Origin: Thysanoteuthis rhombus
Taxonomy: Eukaryota; Mollusca; Cephalopoda; Oegopsida; Thysanoteuthidae
NCBI GenBank assembly: GCA_963457665.1
Contig: OY735203.1
Coordinates: forward strand, 23,901,406 to 23,965,405
Direction of reading: 5' to 3'
DNA: 64,000 nt
Shown here: positions 13,756 through 25,046 of the stretch, one piece after another
Position numbering within the stretch: the stretch's first letter is position 1
Layout: each line of letters begins with the position of its first letter
Made by a program: the position numbers and the translations under genes
The notes under the pieces: model-generated
Database searches by the model: none
What the model saw: only the letters and a program-made list of their open reading frames with translations
What the model was told of the DNA's origin: nothing

Positions 13756-15604
13756 AATAGGCTTCGGGTATCCACGTACACTGAGGCACTCATCTGCACG
13801 AATGAACTGAAATGCATCCATAAATCCGATATATCAAACGATTCATACTTCAAGGGGAGTGATAACATCTAATATGTATTCAAATTTGATTGATACCAAA
13901 ATACCTGAGTGAAGAGCACTTGAAATCTTTTGTTGACTTTTCCAATATATTTTACTCAAATGCATTGTTTAACTTGTGAATCAGCAGGTATTTCTAGTGT
14001 CTATTGCCGTTGCTGACTTACAATGACTGACATAGGATCAGTGGATGACACTGAGTGACAGGCTGACATAATAAGACAGGACTAGTCAATTTGACTTTTC
14101 TTTTTTACTTTCGGCCTTTTTTTTAAAAAAATCATAAATGACTCAAAATTATCATAAGAATAAAATATTATCATCTTGGCTTCATGAAAATCTATGAAGT
14201 AAACGAAACAGAATTCATTTCTCGATACTACATTATTCTTAAACTACACGTCTCACCTTCAACCCTTTTAATAATGATTTTTGTAAACAGGATTTGCTAA
14301 TTTGCTAATTTGCTCTTTATAAGTAAGATTGATTTTGTCATCAGTTTTATCGTAAATCACTCTGTCACTGTCAGTTGTGCATGATTTCACTCGTTCTTTC
14401 TCATGGTCATTGTTATACTTTATTGTTACCTACAAGCCAAAAGTTGAAACTCAACAAAATGTGTTTTACAAAAAAGGCCGACTGAACTTAATGATTAATC
14501 CACCACCATCCCTAAAAGCAAGAAAGGGATGACCTACTCAACCTGGTTAATCTACCACTGACCTGGAAAGCAAGTAAAAAAAAAATAAAACAAATGTTTA
14601 GTTCCTAGTTCGGTTAGATCCAAAAATCTACCGGTAACTCTCCGAACACTCTTGACCATGAGGCCATGGGAACACTTATATAAAACAGTTATATATGCTT
14701 GTTATGTAAACCATTTTCATTTTTAAAAAATCACTGTTTACAAAAGAAATGCTCAGAGCCCAGAAACGCAAGTCGACGCAACTTGACATAATGAGATCAC
14801 ACTTTTTTTCCACTCTCTCCATTATTCATGTCTGAAATTTACTAATCTCAAATTTAATATCTGACCAATCGTTATAATAAACTTAATTCTGAAAGTTTGA
14901 GAACTGAAATAGATAATGTCCAATCTTAATTTTTTTCAACTCCATGTCATATATTCAACGCATTCGTTTCACTCATAATGCAATGTTCCTGTTCTGTTTC
15001 CCAGTCTCTGATCATCTACCAATCAATCGTTTACACAATTGTTTTCTTTCAAATTATTAATCAATGTATGCATTCCAGAATAGTGCACTAACCCACTTAT
15101 ATGATTACATGGACCAATTTTCCCAACACTTAATTTTCAGGCATATGCTTTATTGGAGACAACAATATGTCTCGATAATGAGAAGTGGAATTTGATAACT
15201 CCTATACATAAAATTCGAAAAGCCGATTTTACAGTGCATCTGTTTAACGTTAGGTGGTAATTTATTCTGTCATGATGCATTAATATTGAATCACTTGCCA
15301 TAGGATTATTCAAGTTAATTCAATTCTTTAAATAGAGCGGAAAAAATGAAAATATATCAATTCCAGTCAATGATGCTCTAAAATCTTGCCCCCAATGCTC
15401 ACTTTGAACCTGTTTCATCCAAAAACCTAACTAACCCCTTTTCCCCTTCGTATTATTATGTTGGCTAATTTTACAAAAGCATATCAGAATGCCATTTGTC
15501 AACTTCATTAAATCTGGTTTATTCCAATATTTTTTCATCAGAACACATTTGAACAGATAAAGACACACAAAACATATTTATAAATATGCGTTATATTATT
15601 CAAA
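13756..15604. other. Unannotated 1.85-kb stretch
   Basis: AT-rich DNA with no supported gene. Around 14010-14095 the unit TGACTGACA or close variants recurs irregularly. A GC-richer patch at about 14480-14670 contains several ACC/GGT-rich phrases but no element I recognise. Confidence 0.45.
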
Positions 15605-15780
15605 ATTACCTCCCGCTGTCACACGGAAAACGGGTCACTAGGGTCAGAGAGCGAGAATGGATAAGCATAAAGTTAGGGCTGCTGTAGGAATCAAACCAGA
15701 GACCAATAAGGGGGCTTTTCAACGTAGCGTTACTTCGATCCATCGAGCTAACTTGCCCGACAGGAAGGCGGAGATGCAAA
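15605..15780 (-). mobile_element. tRNA-derived SINE, second family, copy 1
   Basis: On the minus strand an A-box-like TTAGCTCGATGGATC (about 15738-15752) precedes a B box GGTTTGATTCC (15687-15697). The B box is followed by TACAGCAGCCC. The copy at 60.8 kb has the same order of A box, TACGTTGA, B box, GCAGCAGCCC and a nearby GCTTATC. The two are clearly one family, though diverged. The cloverleaf is degenerate and the spacing too long for a working tRNA, so this is a SINE head, not a tRNA gene. Confidence 0.7.
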
Positions 15781-16790
15781 TAACCGTTTCTTACTCACCC
15801 TTCTCATTTGTGCATCCACTTCCTACGTCAGCAACGTTTGTGTCTAACATCAAAATCTATATTATAAAGAATTGAATACAGTACTTGTCATAACTATTTG
15901 AGCAATCAGAGATGATGCTTTAAATTGCTCGCTTCGAAAATCCAGAAGTAGACTATCACACAGCAAGGACTAAATTTCATTATAATCGACATAACAAAGC
16001 ATGTATGCAGTCAAGTTACCTGGTCATGAATGCTAAAATTCTGGGAAAATGTTTGGGGTTTTTTCTATAGAATCTGATTGTTGTATGAAAAACAAGCCAA
16101 TTTTTTCTGTCCTTCTAATATTTTGTTCAGAATCGACAATCCCTTCATTTTTCCATTACCATCATTCTCCAGCCTCGCATCATGCTAAAAAAAATTCATT
16201 TTTTTTTGTATTTCCCGTGCCTCTATTTACGTGCACGTAAAGTCTGCTTTTGTTTTCCCGTGGTATTTTTCCTTTGAATTGTTTAACTTCAAATTGATGT
16301 CTTTCAGTCTAATTTTCTTGAAAAAAATCATTTCCCTTAATAACTACAGCTGGCTTTTTTTTTTTTTGCTCTCTTTCTCTTTTAATTATTACGTAGATTC
16401 ATTTACATTTTCTGTTGATTTTTTTCAGTAGTTTTGAATCTCTGTGTGAAGTTTTAATTTTTGCTCTCGACTCATCTTCCATTTTTGTCACGTTTTATGG
16501 ATTTCTTTTTATCTTCAGTTTATTAATAGGGATAATTTCTTTCTCATTAAGATATTCTGCACATACATGATGGGTTTGTTGCACGTGTCTGTCAAGAACG
16601 TTACTGAGTGAACCTTTTGTACTGGCTACTGGTTTACAGATTATATTACTTGTGAGATACATTTAGAGCTGAGTGGTGTCACTCATTTAACCCAAAGCTA
16701 TTTTACACTTAGAGTAGTGGCATGCTTCTTCCATGGGTATCACTGCAAAGTGAACACGAATTCCCCAAGACTTTTTATCTCTAAAAGTGA
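15781..16790. other. Unannotated stretch
   Basis: T-rich DNA with no supported gene. The 63- and 66-residue frames at 16049-16431 are Phe/Ser-rich and carry no motif. Confidence 0.5.
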
Positions 16791-17060
16791 AAAAATTGAC
16801 CCGTCGAATTCGACATAAAAAATGAAAAATAATCTTCCCCCTTCAATTTTGCCCCTTAAACACAGAAAAAAATGTTTCACTTTGATATTGACCGTGAACA
16901 TTGTAAAAAAAAAAAAGTTACCATTTAATTTTGAATCTTACGATGAAAATGAACGTTCTGTCTCAATTTCGACCCCCTAAAACAGACCCCTATTTTTTGA
17001 CCCTCGATATTGACAAAATATCCAACTTTCGACCCTCCTGAAATTGCAAAAATCTTCCCA
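16791..17060. repeat. Degenerate short repeat with ATTGACC / CGACCCTC motifs
   Basis: Within 270 bp the phrases ATTGACCCGTCGA, CAATTTTGCCCCTTAAA, GATATTGACCGTG, CAATTTCGACCCCCTAAAA, TTGACCCTCGATATTGAC and ACTTTCGACCCTCCTGAAA recur at uneven intervals of about 30-80 bp. They look like variants of one unit mixing TTGACC and CGACCC, separated by A-rich linkers. Origin unknown. Confidence 0.5.
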
Positions 17061-18565
17061 TCGTTTCTGAATTTAGAAAATCTTTCGGTGGAGAATATAA
17101 CTCTGAAATGATGAAAAAAAGAATTTCCCCTTATATTCCAGACCTTCGACCAACCTATACACAGTGCAATATGAAATGTCATGAAATGGTTTTAGCTTTT
17201 CCCAAACTAAAGAATGCAACTGCATATCACATTTTGTTTTCGAGAATAACTGGAGTCCAGTATCGTCATTGTCAGGAGACAATGATCTTTAAAGTTCTCT
17301 TGATACTGTCTATCAGTCTGATTGAAATCGATTTCCTCTAAGACTTTTAGTCATTGTAGTTATGCAACGTCTTGTTGGTATTTTTTCTTGGCAAGCACTG
17401 GTTTAGTTTCCTGTGTTTTGCTGTTGAATTCCTGACACATTAATCATCACTAATTGAAGTGGGATGTCCCAATTTCTTTATGTGAAGATTAGGCCGATTT
17501 TTTTCCTCATCCTGGTTAATTTTTGAACACATCTTCGAGTGATCAATGTGTACTTTTCTGATAATCGAGACGGAGACTACCCGTCTCGTCAATCGCATCG
17601 GAGTTTTCGCATTCCACTGTTAAATATCGGATATGGTTGATTTTTTGGTTTCCACGGTAGTTGAATCTAGACTAAAAGAGCATTGGATAGCTATCACTCC
17701 TGGGGAAACTACCAAGTCAGGCATGGCCGATCATGTTCAGAGGGGAAAAGGAAATCATCTACCAATATGTGAAGAAACAAAAATTATCGATATATAACAG
17801 TATTGGAAGCTTAGACGTCCAAAAGGGGCCAACACCTATGGCTGATTCAAACAACTTTCTTCACAGGTTTAGTACAGAGTTGGACACCATGTAAGTGTTC
17901 CTGATCAAAGAATAAGCTCGTGTATATGAAATTAGACCTTAAACTTAAGTTCAGTTGAGGCAATGACAGTATTCAGAAATTCCCTCCCTTGTATCACATC
18001 AACCAAAAATCACATTGACTTTGATATGTTAATTCCCAATGTCACTATTTTTCTGCCTCCCTGGTTTCAAGCATGAACAAAATTCAAATGACTGTTAATA
18101 CAAATATGTTTTTTGTCCTTCTCTTCAAAGCATCAACTCTGGACAACAGATCTTTGACACCAACTACTGCCAATAACTGTGGAAAGAAAAAATCCACCAC
18201 ACCCGATATTAGCAGGATGCAACTGCTTTGAAGCAACCAAGGAGACGGGCATTTTCCATCTTCATCAACAGATATACACCCATTCATCACCACAGAGTTC
18301 AATGGCTAAAACGTTGTGATTAAAAATGAACCAAGATAAGGATAGCATATAATTATGTAATGATTCCCCCATCAGAAATATGCAGAAAGTCTCTCATTCA
18401 CAAGCTTTTTAAATACCTTTTCCAGCTCCGACCACTCACTTATATTTAGACACACGGACTTAGCAGTCTTTACAAGCAATACAACCGTCACCAGGCCTTA
18501 TAACCTATTTCTTATTTTCTCTCGTTGTACAAAATAACATTAGAGAAAAGCAGGACTTAAAAATA
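17061..18565. other. Unannotated 1.5-kb stretch
   Basis: No supported gene, RNA or element. The 77-codon frame at 17108-17341 overlaps antisense frames and has no motif. Confidence 0.5.
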
Positions 18566-18660
18566 TCACATGTGGCAAGAATGTCAGACAACTGCTCCAC
18601 ATCACAATCCCAGAGATCATTTGCAAAATTGAGGCCAGCAAAAAATGATTTTGCATGACC
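18566..18660 (+). mobile_element. LINE C-terminal fragment
   Basis: The plus strand translates as GHVARM-like, with W-x-S-x-S replaced, and ends near KLRPAKND. It corresponds to GHVARMVDNRWTSRLTT and the KRGRQN segment of the 48.0-kb copy. About 95 bp are recognisable. It is separated by about 110 bp from a second same-strand LINE fragment at 18769-19275, so either two insertions or a partial duplication is present. Confidence 0.65.
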
Positions 18661-18768
18661 ATTTCAGTAGATATTAGCATTATGACTCCGACACAAACTT
18701 GAGTCAGACTGACTCGGGGCATGACAATGAATGTCGTTAATCATAACTGCTAGCGGACAATAAGTCTT

Positions 18769-19275
18769 TAGCAGAGCAAGCTGGTCTTTCAAAAAACAAG
18801 AAAATTCCATTTGTCCCCAAAAGAATATTACACAATCAATGCAGCCACCCAATAGTCACCTATGGAGCTGGAAAATGGGATGTAGCCGAGAGACTGCCCT
18901 ACAAACTGGAAACAATGCAAAGTTCACATGGAATAATCATGCCCAACCTTACATAGAGAAATTGCAAGACAGCACAATATAACAAAGAAAAAACAGTAGT
19001 CCAAGACCTCATAGAATCAGTTAAGAAATGCAAATAGAAATAAGTTGGTCATTTTACAAGAATGACAGACAAACAATGGACATCATGACTAATGACATTG
19101 ATCGCCAGAGGTTACATGCAAAACTGTGGCCGGCAGAATATATGATAAAAAGACGAGCTAGATAAGTTTAGAAAGTATTGGCTCTGCGACGACAATGAAA
19201 AACAGATCTGGCGAATCGTAAGGAAGGTCTATGTCCAATGACAGGCGATAAAAGACTGATGATTATGATGATAAT
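18769..19275 (+). mobile_element. LINE 3' end (RTE-like) with ATG-type tail
   Basis: This is the last 500 bp of the main LINE family on the plus strand. It starts with the QAFGRASSTFKNK-equivalent segment, passes CCAATAGTCACCTATGGA (the ILPIVTYG-equivalent) and a degraded GHFTRM / W-x-S-x-L segment, and ends with GGAAGGTCTATGTCCAATGA, a spacer and a short GATGATTATGATG tail. Stops and indels break every frame, so it is a dead copy. The tail runs into AT-rich flank. Confidence 0.85.
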
Positions 19276-20370
19276 ATATCTGTATGGGGCATACACTAAA
19301 GCAACACAAACTTCCCAACTTTGAAATCACTACTCTCTCAGTTTCTTCCCCAGATATACAATTTTCGAACATTTTTTGCTGTTCACCGAAATTTAATTTT
19401 CAGAAAAACATCAAACAAAACTGACAAACAGTGATAGTTTTCTTTCTTTCAATTTTTAGGTGATTCTGGCTAGCTGGTCTGCTAGCTTGTCATACATATA
19501 CCATGTGTACAGGCTGTCCCAATGTAACTAAAGAGCTGAAAAGTTAAACATTTTTTTTCATGTGTAAGGAAAACGTTTTTTTTCTGTTTTTTTTTTTAAT
19601 CACTATAGTTTGTTTGTTTTGGGTTTTTTTTTGTGAGAGGCATCAGTTTACAGTCTGACTCCATTCGTTTAACTCGTTTGCGTTAAGCAGAGTTAACCCA
19701 AGCCTTTTGAAAATTCGGACTATTAGTGATCCAACCAACGGCAATCAACCAACTTATGAATTGATCATCCCTTTCTCTGGTTTTCAGATTTATTTCCTCC
19801 AATGCATCATTTCTACCAAAAAAAGCTGGTCTCTTGTTAATTTCCATTGAGTGACTAATCAGACCTGTTCACCATTGTGATTGTTCTTTTCAAAATGCTC
19901 ATCTCCTTTTTCATTATTTCCATTGTTTCTATTACTTCATTCCGCCAACTATTTTTCTCGGATAATCATCTTGAAACAGCTCTTTCAATCACCTAAGATA
20001 TCCTCTTTAGTATTTGCAATCTTCAACCTCAGTGAATTGCGATGACCGTCAGTGTTATAAATATCAGGCAATTTAATCATGAGACGTTATGTGGATACGA
20101 ATGCTTACTCCGTCTCTGGGACAATGATTCAACGAAATTGTCCTCATTCGATGGCATATTGCATTCTGATAGATCCATTTTCTGCTTCTACTCTTTATTA
20201 GGAAGATTTCTGTGAGATTCTTTGAGGGAACATATTTTTGTTTGTTTTTGTTTTGTTTTTTTAATTTTCTGTTCCTTCCTGAGAAAAATAACTTCAATAG
20301 ACGTAAATACGTACGAACATATTGTTATATCCACGCACATGCATGTCTGAGTACACACAAACACATACCC
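19276..20370. other. Unannotated 1.1-kb stretch
   Basis: No gene recognised. The string TACAGGCTGTCCCAATGTAA at about 19507 resembles CAGGGTGTCCCA-type termini of some DNA transposons, but I cannot find a partner end. Several long T runs lie at 19550-19635. Confidence 0.45.
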
Positions 20371-20411
20371 ACATACATACATACATACATACATACACAC
20401 ATACATGCACA
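20371..20411. repeat. (CATA)n microsatellite
   Basis: About seven CATA units followed by CACACATACATGCACACA. It gives a Tyr/His/Thr repeat in open frames on both strands. Confidence 0.95.
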
Positions 20412-20544
20412 CATAAATATATATTGCATGTGTCTGTTTGTGTACATGCGTACACGTGTGATAATTGTAAAGACCATTGATTTCAAAATATATTTCGTCT
20501 GGAATTAACCAAGTAGCAAATCGATCAGCCAACCATATGAACGA

Positions 20545-20650
20545 ATGAAGAGAATGAACACCGTGCTGAACTCAAACTGCATCAACTGGGAAGCACTCTA
20601 AACGGGACTCTGCTATACCGGCTGAGCTAACAGCACCTCCAGCAAGCAGC
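20545..20650 (-). mobile_element. tRNA-derived SINE head, third type
   Basis: On the minus strand the sequence GCTGTTAGCTCAGCCGGTA (A-box region, about 20613-20633) precedes GCAGTTTGAGTTCAGCACGG (B-box region, about 20562-20581). The spacing fits a tRNA promoter with an extended variable region. The body between the boxes differs from the other two SINE types here. No closing acceptor stem is evident, so I call a SINE or tRNA relic and not a functional tRNA. Confidence 0.6.
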
Positions 20651-20869
20651 TGTTCGATATAGAGCGCTTAAACAAGCCTCAGTCGGTAGAGCACAGTTTG
20701 GACAGCAAAAAATATACAGTACATAGAATACATTATGATAATGTCCTCCATGAAATAATAAACTACATTTCTTATGAAGTGGCCATGAAAATAATTGTGC
20801 TCAGTTGAATATGATTTATAGGCAAGTGCTATTATACACTGCTGGGGATTCATGTTAATCCGGTTGTTT

Positions 20870-20965
20870 TAAATTTCCGAAGCATTTACATGGTAAGCAA
20901 CTGATGATCCCTACTAGGAAAATTCACATATTGTACCATATTATCTAATTGTATATAAAACAGAA
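20870..20965. repeat. Dispersed repeat, copy 1 (partner at 48.1 kb)
   Basis: The phrases ATGGTAAGCAACTGATGAT, CCCTAC, GGAAAATTCACA and TATCTAATT occur in the same order and spacing at 48110-48175. The shared segment is about 65 bp with a small indel. Strand and element type are unknown. Confidence 0.6.
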
Positions 20966-22093
20966 GCTTTGGAAAAGCTTACAGGAGTTTATCAATAGAT
21001 ATTGGCAAATAATCTGTACAAATGCATTCTTTTATAAGGCAGGTCATAAGCCCATTCATTCTTTTCAGAATAATTTCACAAACTTAACTAAAGTACTACT
21101 GCATATATGATTCTGATGAATAAAAGAGATACTACAGCTTTTAACGACATATCAGATGCACGTAAATTTTTGCAAGCATATTTTTGAATAATAAGTATAA
21201 ACCCTTTCTTTCCCCTCGATCTTCATAGCCCTCATAGCCGGATTATTCTATTCATAGGACAGTGATTTTTATAAACAACTGATAAATCGTTTGCCTCTTA
21301 TGACAGGGAAAAACTTCTTATTATACGCTCCAATATATTGTGAAACTTTCCTTTTTTTAATCAAAATATATTCACAAACAGAATTTCTTCGAAAAAAATA
21401 GTTGTCTCCTTTCGAGTACGTAAGTTCATGGTGTCAAAACTGAGCGATACAAGATAATATACTCCTCACCAGACATCAAGTGAATCACAACAGTATGCCC
21501 AGTAGTGTTAAAATATTGTCTCAGCCATTATTATACTGCACTGATAGAAAACAGTTGAAAATAACCGAGTAAAAACAAAAAGATACCTTGCCCCTAGGTG
21601 GAATAGTACAAAAAGCATCCCAACAATTGGTTTTGCGTGAAAAAGATTTCTTCCAAAAAAAACATATGCGTACTTGCAAGGCTTTTGGCATAATTGCATT
21701 TCGAGTGATGCTGATACAAAATTTTAAAAAAAAAACTAATTTAAAAAAACCAAGCAAAAAAAAACTTTTGGAAAGAAATCTTAGAAAAGGTTTATCGGAT
21801 TGAGTGCGCTAATTTGCTTGTTTATGGGTTGTCACACTAAAACAACAGGGAAGGATTCCTCACCATTCAACTGATAGTTCGGTAGGGTCAATGATTGAAT
21901 TTATGGTAATACAACATTATTCCTCGATATGAATATCTATTGAAATATATATCATTTTTTTTTTAGTTTTGAGTAAACTTCTATTAGGGTCTTCCATGTT
22001 GTCTGTGGCCTCAGATCTTAAAATAATACTAATTACTTTTTAGATACAACTATCTCAATAATGAATGACGATGGTCAGAAGATCTCAAACAAT

Positions 22094-22102
<9 letters not shown>
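20966..22102. other. Unannotated 1.1-kb stretch
   Basis: No supported gene or element. Overlapping 60-80-residue frames at 21508-21803 lie on both strands over the same AT-rich bases and have no motif. Confidence 0.5.

Positions 22103-22147
<45 letters not shown>
22103..22147. repeat. (TA)n-(GA)n microsatellite
   Basis: TA at about 22103-22125, then GA to 22147. It directly abuts the left side of SINE copy B. Confidence 0.96.
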
Positions 22148-22450
22148 ATCACAAGGCAGGACTGAAACCTTAGCTTCAGGCCCGGAGGCTGATAGCCTAC
22201 CTCCGAGCTACGGAACTGGACGGTCAGTGAGGCTGAATTTAAGTGATATATCTATTTTATGCATAAATTCTCCATTCAACCAGAGTGGTTTATCCCAATG
22301 GAAGCACATTGCATAAGCTTAGAATGGGTGAGTTACTTCATTTAAAGTGTGCTCAACCCTGAATAGAGGAGCGTTAATTATTGAATTATCCACAGAAAGC
22401 TGTTTCATTGTATTACAACTCTTCAGTGTGACTATAGCCTTTCCATTGTC

Positions 22451-22452
<2 letters not shown>
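22148..22452 (-). mobile_element. tRNA-derived SINE, Arg(CCG)-like head, copy B
   Basis: This is the most complete of the three copies. On the minus strand: A box TAGCTCGGAGGTAGG (about 22197-22211), an anticodon-like loop CTCCGGG closed by TCAG/CTGA, and B box GGTTTCAGTCC (about 22160-22171). The loop reads CCG, an Arg anticodon. The body phrases shared with copies A and C follow in plus orientation. The distal segment AGAAAGCTGTTTCATTGTA to CATTGTCCCAT (22393-22452) recurs in copy C. (TA)n arrays flank both sides. Three octopus SINE families (two Arg-tRNA-like) have been described, to my memory; assignment to one of them is inference. Confidence 0.85.

Positions 22453-22499
<47 letters not shown>
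22453..22499. repeat. (TA)n microsatellite at SINE edge
   Basis: (TA)n array of about 46 bp immediately following CCATTGTCCCA of SINE copy B. Confidence 0.97.
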
Positions 22500-22500
<1 letters not shown>

Positions 22501-24020
22501 CAAGGATATATACCCGGGGAATCTTGACATTTCGTGCCTATCACACTCATCAGTAACTGATTTCTTCTAAATATATATTTATGGTTTATCAAGTATATAT
22601 ATTCATGTGTGTTTGGGTATCTAAAGGTGCCATTAGTAAATAAATACAAAGATCTGACTCATAAAGTTTAATTGAGATTCATGCATTAATGGTTATTCAT
22701 ACATATAAGATGCAATTGAATTGACCTTACAATCTTTCCCAGATGACTTGTTCTAACAATGCTTGTTATTGTCAATGGCTTGGTGTGTGAGATCTCCAAG
22801 ATGGCCTCCACAAACTCGTAATTCCCAGTACTGATTTATTATTCATCATGGACAGGTTGTTTCCAACGTTTTTGTTTTTGTTTTTGTTTTTTTTTTGTTT
22901 TGTTTTTTTTGTAGTATCAAATGTGCATGAGAATATTTCAAAATTCTTTAGGAGTCTGGAAAAGAATGTTCGTTAAGTTTGCGTCCAAATTTCCAGCGAA
23001 ATTAGTTGACCCACTGAAAAAGCACCCTACCCTCAGAAAATCACAGCAAAAGGTTTTCAACATTTTTTTGTGGCATCAATGGTATGCTTTGAGTGGCATA
23101 TTAAGGACAGATATTCTCCATGAATTATAAATGTGCTGATACATCAGTTCACACTAAAATATCGAATGCCTGCATCCACCCTAAAATTCAGTCATTCGTT
23201 CCTTACACTGCGGTCTATCCTTCAAAATAGTATCAATTGGATTTTGTGGAGAGGTAAGACTCAATGTGAGAGAGAAGTGATTGAAATTTGGGACAAATCC
23301 AGAAAGATGTTCTGATAGAGAAGTATATTTCCACAATTTTTCTTTCTTTTTTTTTTTGTCATTAATGGTTGTATTTAATCATGTCTTTCCGTTTCAATGA
23401 AATATTCACCAAAGATTGACCATTGAATTATTGATTTCATTTAGGGTGGATCCAGGATTTTGTTGACTGGGACGCCATCTTAGAAAGTATACATTTTTAG
23501 TAGTCACTCTGTGATACACTTTTACCATATCATTCCGCTCACTTGATACTACAAAAAGATGTGGAACATTTCGTTGTAATTTTTTGGAGGGGTTTAGGAA
23601 AGGGTCTTATCCATAAAGACAAATAATTTGGCGGTCAATTTAAACGCAATCTGGGATTTGTTAATTTTGAGAAGACTTGACGCTTCAGAAATAATGTTCA
23701 TACAACTGTTCTAGAATGATTGATGAACAAATAATAATAATTAGATATTAAACTTTTCTGGGCAGCCATCTTGGATGCCATGCGGAAAAATCATATACTA
23801 CAGGCTATGAAAAGAAAATAGCCGTATATCTTTTTGACGGTACTTATTTTGAGGATTCCTGAAAACTACGTCATGTTTCTAATAAAAAACTTTACCACTG
23901 GCTAACAAATCAGTGAAACTAATATCAAAACGTCTTAACAAACAGTGATAATGAGTGTGACTCATCAAAAGAGAGGGTGCTTATATCGACGATTTCAAAA
24001 TACAGTAGGATACAATTGCT
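22500..24020. other. Unannotated 1.5-kb stretch
   Basis: No supported gene. A (TTTTTG)n-like T-rich simple repeat lies at about 22868-22912. The small frames at 22921-23130 and 23133-23315 have no motif. Confidence 0.5.
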
Positions 24021-24064
24021 TTCTGTATTTCTCTATCCTTCTTTCTCCGTCTTTCTCTGCCAGT

Positions 24065-24106
<42 letters not shown>

Positions 24107-24160
24107 CTCTCTCTCTCTCTTTCCCCCTCTCTCTCTTTCCCCCTCTCTCTCACTCTATCA
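24021..24160. repeat. (TC)n / CCCCTCTCT polypyrimidine tract
   Basis: A (TC)n core at about 24069-24102 is followed by three spaced repeats of TTTCCCCCTCTCTCTC-like units to 24155. The minus strand is almost purely purine here. Confidence 0.93.
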
Positions 24161-24234
24161 CATATGTACACTTCCAGACCAATTTGTTCCTATCTCTCTC
24201 ACACATGCATACAGCATGTTACTAAAATAATGTA

Positions 24235-24352
24235 CATACATGGGCGTCCGCTGGAGGGAAGGGTCAAAAGGTGTATTCAAGCTCGCTCCTAGGATCGAGC
24301 CTCCTCACTGGGGGTGAGGCGATGGAAAGTTGGAACTGTATACGCCCGTATG
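24235..24352. mobile_element. Foldback MITE-like element
   Basis: The ends are inverted: CATACATGGGCGT at the left and ACGCCCGTATG at the right (2-base gap in alignment). At the exact midpoint lies a near-perfect palindrome, GCTCG-C-TCCTAGGA-T-CGAGC (24281-24300). A further perfect hairpin, CCTCAC/GTGAGG, follows at 24302-24318. The GC content is clearly above the flanks. No coding capacity. It is either a small non-autonomous DNA transposon or a cruciform-forming sequence; one copy only is seen here. Confidence 0.45.
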
Positions 24353-25046
24353 AAAAGACCATTATTATTCACTCGTTCGACCCTGGTCAGGGCAGGCGTC
24401 CATGTCAACGGTCAAGTGCACCATCTGACATCTGAATCATACAGTTGATCATATTTGCTTACACTGAATATGACAGATTGAATGCCTATCGTGTAACGGG
24501 GTTGGAAGTAAGATATATTCTCTATATACCCTTTTTGACCCCGATTCTAGCCTTCTCAGAATATAAGTCCTACCCCATCCCAGAGTATAGCTTTTTACTT
24601 CCCTACCATGAAAGCAGATCAACAGCCCCTACTATGGCGGTATGGTCAGCAAGTCCTTCTCCCGAACTAATTCTCTACTGGAACGAGTTCAATATCCACG
24701 CATTATCGCTTTGTACCACACTGTGTTTGTAAATTACAATAGAAACCTGCATTAGCACTCTGGTGCTAAATCATCACAAGAAAACACTGTATCGAAGAAC
24801 TCATACCCTGTAAGAGATTACAAATAAAATATTACACCGTGGCATTCGTTAAAATATGAACACTTTCACAAGAAGACACACTAATCCCTATGAGTATGGC
24901 CACACATCACCTTTGAGTGCCGAACAAACGTCGAATGATACATAATTAGACATTTAGCATAGAAACTATAATAATCTGCTCATATTTCATATACCACCAT
25001 CCGAAAAAATACACATAATCTACAAAAATATTGAAACTAAAAGTAA
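24353..25046. other. Unannotated stretch, GC-richer at left
   Basis: No gene recognised. The 95-residue frame at 24445-24732 starts with ATG but has no known motif; I regard it as random or as part of an unrecognised repeat. Confidence 0.4.

Noticed and set aside
19507..19530. CAGGCTGTCCCA and, at 53938, CAGGGTGTAACCC as paired ends of a DNA transposon
   Set aside because: They are 34 kb apart, not in a consistent inverted layout, and no target duplication is visible.
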